Made by a program: the position numbers and the translations under genes. Shown piece after piece: positions 52,358 through 60,155 of a stretch of DNA of 64,000 bases. The DNA is from Sinomonas humi. Lineage in GTDB: Bacteria > Actinomycetota > Actinomycetes > Actinomycetales > Micrococcaceae. The notes beneath the pieces were generated by a model that searched no databases, was not told the origin of the DNA, and saw only the letters and a program-made list of their open reading frames with translations. The stretch spans positions 155,376-219,375 of the forward strand of contig NZ_JTDL01000141.1 of the NCBI RefSeq assembly GCF_000802235.1. The letters run 5' to 3'. Within the stretch, counting starts at the first letter, position 1; each line of letters opens with the position of its first letter.

Positions 52358-52426
52358 GGTCGCACCGTCCGAGCCATACCGCTCGAGCGACGAGGTTCGG
52401 AGGGCCGCAGGCGCGTAGAGGAGCGC

Positions 52427-52900
52427 CTAGAGCAGTGGCGCCACCGCGACAACCTGCGGCCGCCCCGGGCCGGGGCCAGGTTCCATGTCGACGAGCGCGA
52501 GCTGGGTGAGGCGCAGCCGTGCGCCCTCCTCGGCGGCGCCGCGCGTCGTCGTCGTGATGTGGGGGCGGAAGCCCTCCCCGGCGTAGTGCGGCGAATCGAA
52601 AGAGGCACCGAGCGGGGCGAGCGCATCGAGGAGGGCGTCGTGCAGGACGCGGACCGCGGGTGAGTCGACGACGGATGCCGGAGTGTCATGCCGAGGTCCG
52701 AACAGCTCGCTCTCGCCGACGACGACGTGGATCGCCCCGTGTGCCGAAGCGACCTCGGCCATCCGGGCGGCGAGCATCGCCGCCGTCGCGTCCGTCGAGA
52801 AGACGGGGGCCACCGTTATATGCAACGGCCAGTTGCGCACCGCGTACCGCTCGCCGACCTGCATCGGGGCCAGGGGAAGGACGACGGCGAAGCGGTGCAC
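52427..52900 (-). CDS. 2'-5' RNA ligase-family (2H phosphoesterase) protein
   Basis: A 157-residue 2H-superfamily protein with both HxT motifs: PLHITVAPVF (near residue 27) and FRPHITTTTR (near 113). Such enzymes act on RNA 2',3'-cyclic phosphates or related small phosphoesters. The GTG start at 52900 has no Shine-Dalgarno but is 6 nt from TAGGAT. It is divergent from a 2-hydroxyacid dehydrogenase, with 50 bp between starts. Confidence 0.8.
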   Translation of the reverse strand: MHRFAVVLPLAPMQVGERYAVRNWPLHITVAPVFSTDATAAMLAARMAEVASAHGAIHVVVGESELFGPRHDTPASVVDSPAVRVLHDALLDALAPLGASFDSPHYAGEGFRPHITTTTRGAAEEGARLRLTQLALVDMEPGPGPGRPQVVAVAPLL

Positions 52901-52906
52901 CTCCCG

Positions 52907-52943
52907 ATCCTACGGTTCGAACGTCGGAGGTGGTCGGTAGGCT
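52907..52943. promoter_or_regulatory. Compact divergent leaderless promoters
   Basis: Minus-strand TAGGAT (52907-52912) ends 6 nt before GTG 52900; plus-strand TAGGCT (52938-52943) ends 7 nt before ATG 52951. No Shine-Dalgarno is seen for either gene. Confidence 0.6.
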
Positions 52944-52950
52944 GAGCAAT

Positions 52951-53874
52951 ATGACCACGACACCCCGCATCGCGATCCACGGCGAGCAACTGCCTTTCCT
53001 GACCGACGCCATCGCGGGGGGAGGGGGCGCCGTCGTCGGGCTCCACGAGCAGCCGGAGGGGCTGGTCCTCGATCACGGCAATGACAAGCGTGCCCTCCAA
53101 GGCATCCTCGACTCGACCCCGTCGATCCGTTGGGTTCAGCTGCCCTCGGCGGGCATCGAATCGTACGCGCATTCGCTCGCCACGCATCCGGACAAGATCT
53201 GGACGAGCGCGAAGGGTGCCTACGCGAAGCCTGTCGCCGAGCACGCTCTCGCCCTCACGCTCGCGCTGTTCCGGCACCTGCCCGAGCGCATCAGCGCGAG
53301 GAGCTGGGGCAAGGCAGCCGGCACGTCGTTGCACGGCCTCACCGCCGTAGTCATCGGTGCGGGCGGGATCGGGCTTGAGCTCCTGCGGCTCTTCACCGCG
53401 TTCGACATGGAGGTCGACATCGTGCGGCGCACCGAGGCGCCCGTGCCCGGCGCGCGGCGGACGACGACGGCGGACCACCTCGCCGAGCTGCTCCCGGAGG
53501 CGGACGTCGTGGTCGTGGCCGCAGCACTCACGCCGGGGACGTCGAAGCTCATCGGAGCGGCGGAGCTCGCCGCGATGAAGCCGGGCTCCGTGCTCGTCAA
53601 CATCGCGCGCGGCGGCCTCATCGACACGGATGCCCTCGTCGCCGAGCTTGCTGAGGGGCGACTCCTCGGCGCGGGGCTTGACGTGACGGATCCCGAACCG
53701 TTGCCTGACGGCCACCCGCTATGGGACGAGCCTCGCGCGATCATCACCCCGCACACGGCCGACACCATCGAGATGATCCGTCCTCTCCTTGGCGAGCGGG
53801 TAGAGATCAACGTGCGGCATCTCGCGATGGGGCTTCCGCTCGAGGGAATCGTGGACTCGGCGGCGGGTTACTGA
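52951..53874 (+). CDS. D-isomer-specific 2-hydroxyacid dehydrogenase
   Basis: A 307-residue NAD-binding 2-hydroxyacid dehydrogenase. The Rossmann motif VIGAGGIGLELLRLF is at about residues 133-147, the substrate Arg is in NIARGGLID (near 218), the catalytic Glu in DVTDPEPLPDGHPLW, and the catalytic His in ITPHTAD. It would reduce or oxidise a 2-keto/2-hydroxyacid; the specific acid is unknown. Its stop overlaps the next start by one base (TGATG), linking it to an aldose-1-epimerase-like protein. Confidence 0.85.
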   Translation: MTTTPRIAIHGEQLPFLTDAIAGGGGAVVGLHEQPEGLVLDHGNDKRALQGILDSTPSIRWVQLPSAGIESYAHSLATHPDKIWTSAKGAYAKPVAEHALALTLALFRHLPERISARSWGKAAGTSLHGLTAVVIGAGGIGLELLRLFTAFDMEVDIVRRTEAPVPGARRTTTADHLAELLPEADVVVVAAALTPGTSKLIGAAELAAMKPGSVLVNIARGGLIDTDALVAELAEGRLLGAGLDVTDPEPLPDGHPLWDEPRAIITPHTADTIEMIRPLLGERVEINVRHLAMGLPLEGIVDSAAGY

Positions 53875-54776
53875 TGACGGAGTACACCATCCGCTCGGGC
53901 GGCTACACCGCCATCGTCAGCGCTCGCGCCGCCGCCCTGCGAAAGCTGACATTCAAGGGGCGAGACCTCGTGGTTCCTTTCCCCGAGGCTGGTCCCATCC
54001 CGGACTATCGCGGGATCGTCGCGGCACCGTGGCCCAACCGCATCGCGGACGGCCGTTACACGTTCGACGGCGTGGCCTACCGCACGGAGGCAAACGAGAC
54101 GGAGCGGGCCTGCGCACTGCACGGACTTGCGTTCCCTCTCGACTGGGATCTCGTCGCGGAGGACGCTCACTCCGTGGCGCTCGCCGCTGAAATCCCGGGC
54201 GGGGACGGTTACCCCTCGTCCCTTCGGATCGAGGCGACGTATTCATTGGATGGCGAAAACGGGCTCACCTGGGCGGTGAGGGCGGTGAATACCGGCGACG
54301 CCGCGGCCCCCTACGGCGTTTGCCCTCACCCCTATCTCGTTGCAGGGGAGTCGCCTCTCGACACCTGGGAGCTCGAGGTCCCCGCCGAGCGGTTCCTCGA
54401 AGTCACCCCGGACCGCCTCCTGCCGGTTGGAGAGCGGGGCGTGGAGGGGCATGAGTTCGACTTCCGGAAGCCGCGACCGATCGGCGCCACCGAGATCGAT
54501 CATGCATTCACTGCGATCGATTTCGGGCCGGACGGGACCGCACGGGTGGCAGTGCGGGACCCCGCGCGGGCCACCGGTGTTGGGATGGCATGGGACCGCA
54601 GCTGTGCTTGGCTCCAGATCCATACCGCAGACAAGAAGCCGCCCGCGCCGAATCGCCTCGGCCTCGCGGTCGAGCCGATGACGTGCCCGCCGGACGCGTT
54701 CAACTCGGGCACCGACGTCATCCGCCTCGAACCCGGCGCCGAGCACACGGAAAGGTGGAGGATCTACGCCCTTTGA
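53874..54776 (+). CDS. Aldose 1-epimerase-family protein
   Basis: A 300-residue galactose mutarotase-like protein. GIVAAPWPNRIADGRYTFDG (near residue 45) contains the substrate Arg, ALHGLAF (near 80) the first His, CPHPYLV (near 150) the second His, and LAVEPMTCPPDAFNSG (near 265) the catalytic Glu. It would interconvert sugar anomers in the cytoplasm, or act on a hexose-6-phosphate as in YeaD relatives. Coupled to the dehydrogenase upstream. Confidence 0.85.
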   Translation: MTEYTIRSGGYTAIVSARAAALRKLTFKGRDLVVPFPEAGPIPDYRGIVAAPWPNRIADGRYTFDGVAYRTEANETERACALHGLAFPLDWDLVAEDAHSVALAAEIPGGDGYPSSLRIEATYSLDGENGLTWAVRAVNTGDAAAPYGVCPHPYLVAGESPLDTWELEVPAERFLEVTPDRLLPVGERGVEGHEFDFRKPRPIGATEIDHAFTAIDFGPDGTARVAVRDPARATGVGMAWDRSCAWLQIHTADKKPPAPNRLGLAVEPMTCPPDAFNSGTDVIRLEPGAEHTERWRIYAL

Positions 54777-54853
54777 GGAGGCCGGCGCAGCGGCGCGGGG
54801 TGCGGTGCATACTGGAAAGCGATGCCGATGGGGGCTAGCTGGGAGGAACCGAA

Positions 54854-55195
54854 ATGATTGCGGTCTCGGTCGAAGAACATGAGGGTTACTCCGAGATCGT
54901 GGTCAAGGGTCGTCTGACCATGACCGGCGTGGGGCATCTCAAGAGCGCAGTCGCGGATGCGATCGCCCAAGGGCACCGTCTCCTCGTCCTCAACATGCGC
55001 GAGACGGAGTTCATGGATTCCTCAGGGCTCGGCGCAATCGTCGGCTGCCTCAAGGCGGCTCGTGAGGCCGGCGGCGATCTGCGCCTCGGTCAGATCAGCG
55101 AAGGAGTCGGCGCCGTCCTGACGAGGACCAGCATGGACAGGGTCCTCGCCCCTAACGGTGCCAACTCCGCCGCGACCACCCCCGAGAAGTCGTAG
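54854..55195 (+). CDS. STAS-domain anti-anti-sigma factor
   Basis: A 113-residue STAS protein. VVKGRLTMTGVGHLKSAV and the phospho-site region FMDSSGLGAIVG (Ser56/Ser57) match SpoIIAA/RsbV-type antagonists, which are phosphorylated by an anti-sigma kinase and free a sigma factor when dephosphorylated. A Ser/Thr/Ala tail follows the domain. No kinase is adjacent, but a SigB-type sigma factor lies 4 kb away in the window. GGGAGG is 6 nt before the ATG. Confidence 0.85.
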   Translation: MIAVSVEEHEGYSEIVVKGRLTMTGVGHLKSAVADAIAQGHRLLVLNMRETEFMDSSGLGAIVGCLKAAREAGGDLRLGQISEGVGAVLTRTSMDRVLAPNGANSAATTPEKS

Positions 55196-55225
55196 CCCCC
55201 GGGCCTCCTGCTCCCCGGACTCGGG

Positions 55226-55537
55226 CTAGAGCAGGCCGCGCTCGGCGTGCCCGGCAGCGATCGGCGTCATCGTTGTGACTGTGGTGGGCTGCGAGATGAA
55301 GGGGCCGACAGCCTTCCCGAGCGCCTCGACGGCGGAGCCCTTCGAGTGGGCGTCGAGGGCCTCAGCGGAGCTCCACTTCTCGATCATCGTGACGGTGCCG
55401 TCCTGGGCATCGTGGATGGCGTAGAGAAGGCAGCCCTCCTCCTCATGGACGGCAGGCATGGTCTCCTGGAGTGCTTCGATGAGCTGATCCTTCTTGCCTT
55501 CGACCGGGTGGAAGATGGCGGTGACGACGACGGGCAT
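55226..55537 (-). CDS. Antibiotic biosynthesis monooxygenase (ABM)-domain protein
   Basis: A 103-residue single ABM-domain protein: VVVTAIFHPVEGKKDQLIEALQETMPAVHEEEGCLLYAIH and IEKWSSAEALDAHSKGSAVEALG are typical of the YgiN/quinol-monooxygenase-like dimeric alpha-beta barrels. Known roles include quinone and heme chemistry, but many are uncharacterised. It is followed upstream by a YCII-family gene on the same strand. Confidence 0.8.
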   Translation of the reverse strand: MPVVVTAIFHPVEGKKDQLIEALQETMPAVHEEEGCLLYAIHDAQDGTVTMIEKWSSAEALDAHSKGSAVEALGKAVGPFISQPTTVTTMTPIAAGHAERGLL

Positions 55538-55588
55538 GTTGCTCCTTATCGGGTACGTGTTGTAGCGGGTTTGGGGAAAGTGGACGAG

Positions 55589-55864
55589 TCAGTCGAATCG
55601 GACCGGGTCCCACGCGAGGATGCGCGGCGACGCGAGGCCCTCGGTGACAAACGGATCGCTCGTGACAAAACGCTCGGCGTCCTCGCGCGAGGTGAACAGG
55701 CCCATCGAGCCGTTGACCACTGGGTTCTCGAATGTCCCTAGCGCCTTCACACCTCCGCCGGCCGCGTGGAACGCCTCGTAATACGCCTTGTGCCGCGGGA
55801 AGACCTCGGGCAGACGTGAGACGTCGGCGCCCGGTCGGATGTCATACAGGACAACGAACTCCAT
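55589..55864 (-). CDS. YCII-related domain protein
   Basis: A 91-residue dimeric alpha-beta barrel protein: FVVLYDIRPGADVSRLPEVFPRHKAYYEAF, NPVVNGSMGLFTSREDAERFVTSDPFV and ILAWDPVRFD match the YCII family, with the conserved His in PRHK and Asp in SDPF. Its biochemical role is not established. A TAGGAT -10 (55871-55876) ends 6 nt before the ATG. It is divergent from the Nudix gene with 34 bp between starts, and a 51-nt gap separates it from the ABM gene. Confidence 0.8.
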   Translation of the reverse strand: MEFVVLYDIRPGADVSRLPEVFPRHKAYYEAFHAAGGGVKALGTFENPVVNGSMGLFTSREDAERFVTSDPFVTEGLASPRILAWDPVRFD

Positions 55865-55870
55865 GAATCG

Positions 55871-55891
55871 ATCCTATAAGCGCGGGATACT
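55871..55891. promoter_or_regulatory. Compact divergent leaderless promoters
   Basis: Minus-strand TAGGAT (55871-55876) ends 6 nt before ATG 55864. Plus-strand GATACT (55886-55891) ends 7 nt before ATG 55899. Only 9 bp separate the two -10 elements. Confidence 0.55.
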
Positions 55892-55898
55892 GGGAGGC

Positions 55899-56678
55899 AT
55901 GCCTCAGAACATCGTGGGCGATGCCGCGACCGTTGTCATTCTCCGCGACGCCTCAGGACCCGGTGGGGAAACGAGCGTGGAGGTCCTGCTGCTTGAGCGT
56001 CCAGGACGCGGCTCGTTCGCTGGCGCGTGGGCGTTTCCGGGAGGTCGGGTTGATCCCGAAGACACGCTCCCCGACGACCCCAAGCCGTTCTCGGAGGGCG
56101 GCGCTGGCGCAGCGGACGGCGCTGGCGCAGCGGACGACGGCGGCGGCGCGGACGACGGCGGCGGCTCGCCGCAGCTCGCGCCCCTCGCCGCCCGCCGGGC
56201 GGCAGTCCGCGAGACGTTTGAGGAGACGGGCCTCGAACTTCAGGAGGACGCCGTCGTCGACCTCTCTTGCTGGGTTCCGCCCCAGGAGGCGAAGAAGCGG
56301 CTGCGGACGTGGTTCTTCCTCGCGGCGGATCCAGGAGGCGACGTGGTGCTCAACGTCGGCGAGCACGTGGCGTACGTGTGGATCTCGCCGGCCGTCGCCC
56401 TCGCCCGGCACGCGGCCGGGGAGATGACCCTGTTCCCGCCCACGTGGGTGACGCTCCATGGTCTCCTCGGGGCCGAGGCGTCGGCCCTCGCGATCGCAGA
56501 CGCCGCGTCACGCGCGCCCGAGCTCTTCGAAAGCCTGCAGCTCTATGCCGAGGACGGCCGGATCGAGGCCGTCCTCTGGGCTGGCGATGCACAATACGGC
56601 AACGAGGCTGCCCTTGGCCCCGCTCGCCATCGGCTGCAGATAGGCGCGCTTCCGTGGGCCTACGAGCGCCGCGTCTAA
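55899..56678 (+). CDS. Nudix hydrolase with a low-complexity loop insertion
   Basis: A 259-residue Nudix protein. The box is split: GGRVDPEDTLPDD (from about residue 50) and, after roughly 35 residues, RRAAVRETFEETGLEL. The insert is Gly/Ala/Asp-rich and encoded by short tandem duplications. Nudix proteins of the NUDT19-like group (acyl-CoA or RNA-cap pyrophosphohydrolases) also carry an insertion here, so the box is probably functional. WVPPQEAKKRLRTWFFLA also fits that group. It is convergent with an aminotransferase gene. Confidence 0.82.
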   Translation: MPQNIVGDAATVVILRDASGPGGETSVEVLLLERPGRGSFAGAWAFPGGRVDPEDTLPDDPKPFSEGGAGAADGAGAADDGGGADDGGGSPQLAPLAARRAAVRETFEETGLELQEDAVVDLSCWVPPQEAKKRLRTWFFLAADPGGDVVLNVGEHVAYVWISPAVALARHAAGEMTLFPPTWVTLHGLLGAEASALAIADAASRAPELFESLQLYAEDGRIEAVLWAGDAQYGNEAALGPARHRLQIGALPWAYERRV

Positions 56679-56680
56679 CC

Positions 56681-56742
56681 GTCCAATGGTCACGTAGCGA
56701 CGGTTGGCGTTGGCCCGTACCGTCGGGAGGTGACCATCAGAC
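56681..56742. terminator. Bidirectional hairpin between Nudix and aminotransferase genes
   Basis: ATGGTCAC (56686-56693) pairs with GTGACCAT (56730-56737), and outside it CCGTC pairs with GACGG across a 2-nt symmetric mismatch; inside the loop ACGGT and ACCGT can also pair. It lies at the junction of convergent genes, overlapping the aminotransferase stop. Confidence 0.55.
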
Positions 56743-58032
56743 GGGCGGGGCCGTGTTGGCTTCCACCGCGGCCCGGATCACGGGAGCGAGGCGACGAACG
56801 CCCTCGTGGATCTGCTCGGGCGCAACCCCGCTGAAGGCGAGCCGAAGCTTGCTGCTCGGCTCGTCCGACGGCGTGAAAGCGGCTCCCGGGATGAAGACGA
56901 CGCCTGCGTCGATCGCCTGATAGAGGAGGGGATACGTGTCGATCCCCTCCGGAAGGGTGACCCAGACGAAGAAGCCGCCCTCCGGCGTCGTCCACGTGGC
57001 CTCTGCCGGGAAGTGCTCGGCGAGGGCCTCGAGCATTGCGTCGCAGCGTTCCGCGTAGTCCCCACGGGATTCGGCGAGGTAGGAGCGCCAGTCGAAGACC
57101 CGGAAGAATTCGGTGACGATGAGCTGCGAGAGAGTCGAGGGGCAGAGGACGACCGCCTCCGCAGCGAGGTAGAAGCGGCGGTAGAGGTGCTTGGGAACGA
57201 GGGCCCAGCCGAGGCGTACGCCGGGGGAGAAGATCTTGGAGAACGATCCGCAGTAGATGACGTCGTCCGGGTTGCCGGCGCGCAGGGGGGTGAGGGGCTG
57301 GCCGTCGAAGCGGAGCATGCCGTAGGGGTTGTCCTCGAGGACGAGGATGTTGTGATCGCGGCAGATGTCCACGACGCGCTGGCGACGTTCGGCGGCAAGG
57401 GTGATGCCCGAGGGGTTGTTGAAGCTCGGGATCGTGTAGAGGAGCTTGATCCGTTTGCCCTCGGCCTCGAGGGCGGCGATCCGGCTCTCGAGATGCTCTG
57501 GGATCAGGCCGTTCTCGTCCATGAAGACCGGCTCGACCTGCACCTGATACGCCTCGAAGGTGTTGAGCGCTCCCACGTATGTGGGATCTTCGACGAGGAC
57601 GACGTCCCCGGGGTTGCAGAAGACCTTCGCGGCGATGTCCTGAGCGGACTGCGAGCCGGTGGTGACCACGACGTCCTCAGGCGAGGCGCCGAGGATCCCC
57701 TCCTCGGCCATGATTTCGCAGATCAGCTCGCGGAGCTCTTCGGTGCCCTTGCCGCCCCCGTAGTGCAGCGCCGTCATCCCGTGCTCGCGGATGACGCGGG
57801 ACGCCGTCTCGGCGACGAGGTCCAGGGGCAGTTTGGCAAGGCTCGGTGAGCCGCCCGCGAGGGAGACGAGGCCCGGGCGTATGGAGATATCGAAGACGTC
57901 GCGGACGGCCGACTGCTTGATGTTGTGCGCGCGCTCGGAGAAGAGCGCTTCATGGCGATGGCTCGCCTCGGCACGCTCGAGTGCGGTCTGCGTTTCGGCG
58001 GTCAGTTCCACGGTGGTGTCCTGTGATGTCAC
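56737..58032 (-). CDS. PLP-dependent aminotransferase, 2-aminoadipate/LysN type
   Basis: A 431-residue class I/II aminotransferase. SLAGGSPSLAKLPLDLV near residue 60, IPSFNNPSGITL near 200, DNPYGMLRF near 235 and the Schiff-base Lys in CGSFSKIFSPGVRLGW near 265 match LysN/2-aminoadipate and valine-pyruvate-type enzymes. There is no GntR domain. GTG 58032 is chosen because TACCCT (58039-58044) ends 6 nt upstream; ATG 58038 would give two more residues. The amino donor and acceptor are unknown. Confidence 0.83.
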   Translation of the reverse strand: MTSQDTTVELTAETQTALERAEASHRHEALFSERAHNIKQSAVRDVFDISIRPGLVSLAGGSPSLAKLPLDLVAETASRVIREHGMTALHYGGGKGTEELRELICEIMAEEGILGASPEDVVVTTGSQSAQDIAAKVFCNPGDVVLVEDPTYVGALNTFEAYQVQVEPVFMDENGLIPEHLESRIAALEAEGKRIKLLYTIPSFNNPSGITLAAERRQRVVDICRDHNILVLEDNPYGMLRFDGQPLTPLRAGNPDDVIYCGSFSKIFSPGVRLGWALVPKHLYRRFYLAAEAVVLCPSTLSQLIVTEFFRVFDWRSYLAESRGDYAERCDAMLEALAEHFPAEATWTTPEGGFFVWVTLPEGIDTYPLLYQAIDAGVVFIPGAAFTPSDEPSSKLRLAFSGVAPEQIHEGVRRLAPVIRAAVEANTAPPV

Positions 58033-58038
58033 CCACAT

Positions 58039-58044
58039 AGGGTA
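58039..58044 (-). promoter_or_regulatory. -10 element of the aminotransferase gene
   Basis: Minus strand TACCCT ends 6 nt before GTG 58032, consistent with a leaderless message. Confidence 0.4.
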
Positions 58045-58154
58045 ACGCGAGGTTTCCGAATATGCACCCTTTGTTGTTTTGGGGCTGTTCGTCGCATTAG
58101 GCCCTCCGAACGTCTGAAGTGCCCCAGATGCGGCGCAGGTCACACTCCCGTGCC

Positions 58155-58160
58155 TACCAT
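58155..58160 (+). promoter_or_regulatory. -10 element of the SRPBCC gene
   Basis: TACCAT ends 6 nt before ATG 58167; no Shine-Dalgarno is present. Confidence 0.5.
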
Positions 58161-58166
58161 GCTGGT

Positions 58167-58628
58167 ATGTCTGCCTACACCGTCACGCGCGGCGCCTTCA
58201 TCCCCGCCCCGCCCGATCAGGTCTTCCAGCACGTGGACAGCTTCCGCAGGTGGACCACGTGGTCCCCTTGGGAGGACCTCGACCCGCAGATGGAGCGCGT
58301 CTATACGGGGCCCGAGGAAGGGCGCGGGGCGCAGTACGCGTGGATGGGAAATCGCAAGGCCGGATCGGGCCGGATGGAGATTGTGGAGTCGGTGGAGCCC
58401 CGGAGCATCCGGATCCGGCTCGAGTTCCTCAAGCCGTTCCGGTCGCTCAGCCCCACGGGCTTCACCTTCGAGCCCCAATCAGGCGGGACGCGTGTGACCT
58501 GGTCCCTCGCGGGGGAAGTCAGGGGCGCGGCGAAGCTGTTCGCCCCGTTCATGAACATGGACAAGATGGTCGGGAAGGACTTCGAGAAAGGCCTCGCGCG
58601 CCTCTCGCAGGTCGCCGCGCCGCGCTAG
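58167..58628 (+). CDS. SRPBCC-family (polyketide cyclase-like) protein
   Basis: A 153-residue protein with the START/Bet v1-like pattern: FIPAPPDQVFQHVDSFRRWTTWSPWEDLDP at about 10-40, GRMEIVESVEPRSIRIRLEFLKPF in the middle, and a C-terminal helix LFAPFMNMDKMVGKDFEKGLARL. It would bind a hydrophobic ligand in a central cavity; polyketide cyclase is only the family name. Single-gene unit with a leaderless-type start. Confidence 0.82.
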   Translation: MSAYTVTRGAFIPAPPDQVFQHVDSFRRWTTWSPWEDLDPQMERVYTGPEEGRGAQYAWMGNRKAGSGRMEIVESVEPRSIRIRLEFLKPFRSLSPTGFTFEPQSGGTRVTWSLAGEVRGAAKLFAPFMNMDKMVGKDFEKGLARLSQVAAPR

Positions 58629-58670
58629 CTGGCCACGGCCCCGCCCGGGCCGGTCGCGGCTCTGGTGCGC

Positions 58671-58799
58671 CTACTCGTCGTCTGCGCCCTCTGCCGGATC
58701 CTCCGAATGGGCGCGGATTTCCGTAGCGTCCAACTCGTCGTCGCCCTCTGCCGGAGCCTCGGTGTGGATGCGGTCTTCGTCGCCTTCGATGCGTGACAT
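58671..58799 (-). CDS. Acidic 42-residue protein
   Basis: A short gene: ATG at 58799 with GAGG about 9 nt upstream, TAG at 58671. The product begins MSRIEGDEDRIH and is strongly acidic, with the segment PAEG followed by Asp/Glu occurring twice (APAEGDDELD and DPAEGADDE). It is probably disordered. Its strand and position next to CsbD and sigma-factor genes suggest a stress-related role, but there is no direct evidence. Confidence 0.5.
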   Translation of the reverse strand: MSRIEGDEDRIHTEAPAEGDDELDATEIRAHSEDPAEGADDE

Positions 58800-58937
58800 C
58801 TCGCGTTGCCTCGATTCTGTCTCTATCGCTGTTCCCCCACCTCATCCAGCGTAGGCGCGTCCAGCGGCCGGGGCCATGGTGCGGCGGGGGCTGTTGCCAC
58901 AGGAATCCGGCCAGCCTTCACAGGAATCCAGGGCACG

Positions 58938-58976
58938 AAAAAACCGCCGCCAGCACCTTTGGGGTGCCGGCGGCGG
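58938..58976 (-). terminator. Factor-independent terminator of csbD
   Basis: On the minus strand a 14-bp GC stem (58944-58957 with 58963-58976, one mismatch) is followed by TTTTTT at 58943-58938. It begins 16 nt past the CsbD stop. Confidence 0.9.
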
Positions 58977-58991
58977 TCCTTGCTTCAGGGC

Positions 58992-59174
58992 TCAGTCGTC
59001 CTTGCCCTTGAAGGAGTCCTTCACGTGTTCGCCAGCCTGCTTGAGGCCCGCCTTGGCCTGATCGCCGTGGCCCTCGGCCTCGAGGCTGTCGTTGCCGGTC
59101 ACCTTGCCGGTCGCTTCCTTGGCCTTGCCCTTGAGCTCTTCGGCCTTGTTCTCGATCTTGTCATCGGCACCCAT
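58992..59174 (-). CDS. CsbD-family stress protein
   Basis: A 60-residue hydrophilic protein: DKIENKAEELKGKAKEATGKVTGNDSLEAEGHGDQAKAGLKQAGEHVKD, the CsbD pattern in near-complete form. CsbD-like proteins are induced by the general stress response in many bacteria; the mechanism is unknown. GGAG is 6 nt before ATG 59174. A SigB-type sigma factor gene is divergent, about 190 bp away, and is a natural candidate regulator. Confidence 0.9.
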   Translation of the reverse strand: MGADDKIENKAEELKGKAKEATGKVTGNDSLEAEGHGDQAKAGLKQAGEHVKDSFKGKDD

Positions 59175-59366
59175 TACTGCTCCTTCCGTCGGGAGTTGTC
59201 GGTCTGACAGCTTCCGCCTTCGCGGATGTGCCTCTCTGTTCCCCAACCCTGGATTGGTCCAAACATGGCGCCAGGAATGCCCCCGAGTTGAACAGCCAAC
59301 TCGCTCTGCCTACTCTGAGCAGAGTCGAGCAGCGGCACCCCTCTCTTCTAACGGAGTAATGCCGCT

Positions 59367-60143
59367 ATGCCCTCAACCCGAGCCGGGGACGGCCCGGGGC
59401 CCGAATGTGCGCCCGATCTGACAGATGCCGACCGAGCCGAGCTCGTCCTCCGGTACCTCGGCCTAGCCGATTCCCTGGCCCGCCGGCATGCCGTCCGGGG
59501 CCACGACTTGGCCGATCTCATCCAGGTGGCGCGGCTTGGGCTCCTCAGCGCGGCTAGCCGCTATGACGCCGGGGAGGGTGAGTTCGTGAGCTTCGCGGTG
59601 CCGACGATCCTCGGCGAGATCCGGCATTACGTTCGGGACTATTCGTGGGTGGTCAGGCCGCCTCGCAGCATTCAAGAGCTTCGACTGCGGGTCAATGGGG
59701 CGCGGGTGGACCTTGAGCAGTCCCTGGGCCGCGAGCCCACGATGACTGAAATCGCCGAGCAGCTTGGGCTCACACTCGCCGAGGTCGCCGAGGCGGTGGT
59801 CGCGGACGCGGCGCTCGTGCCGCACCCTCTCATGGGCGGCGACGAGGACGACGGCGGATCCGAGATGGGCGTCCTGGACCCCGGCTTCCGCGAGGCCGAG
59901 CTTCGCGTCATGGTCGAGGGCATGCTTGAGGACGTCTCTGCCCGGGAACGGCAACTGCTCCACCTGCGATTCGTCCGCGAGATGAGCCAGAAGGAGATCG
60001 CAGGCGAGCTTGGCGTGAGCCAGATGCAGGTCTCGCGGCTGCTCCGGAAGGTCCTGCAGCGCCTCCGGGAACGTCTCGGCAAGGAACCCCGTCTTGACGG
60101 CCAGCCCTTTGAAGTACAGCCTGAGGAGCAGGACAGGTGGTGA
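59367..60143 (+). CDS. SigB/SigF-type RNA polymerase sigma factor
   Basis: A 258-residue group 3 sigma factor. Region 2 (about residues 26-95) includes DLIQVARLGLLSAASRYD and FVSFAVPTILGEIRHYVRDYSWVVRPPRSIQE; region 3 is EPTMTEIAEQLGLT; region 4 (about 195-240) is RERQLLHLRFVREMSQKEIAGELGVSQMQVSRLLRK. This is the SigB/SigF stress-sigma type, normally controlled by an anti-sigma kinase and STAS partner. No anti-sigma gene is adjacent. A GAF-ANTAR gene follows 12 nt later, so the two are co-transcribed. Confidence 0.9.
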   Translation: MPSTRAGDGPGPECAPDLTDADRAELVLRYLGLADSLARRHAVRGHDLADLIQVARLGLLSAASRYDAGEGEFVSFAVPTILGEIRHYVRDYSWVVRPPRSIQELRLRVNGARVDLEQSLGREPTMTEIAEQLGLTLAEVAEAVVADAALVPHPLMGGDEDDGGSEMGVLDPGFREAELRVMVEGMLEDVSARERQLLHLRFVREMSQKEIAGELGVSQMQVSRLLRKVLQRLRERLGKEPRLDGQPFEVQPEEQDRW

Positions 60144-60155
60144 GGAGGCCCCCGC

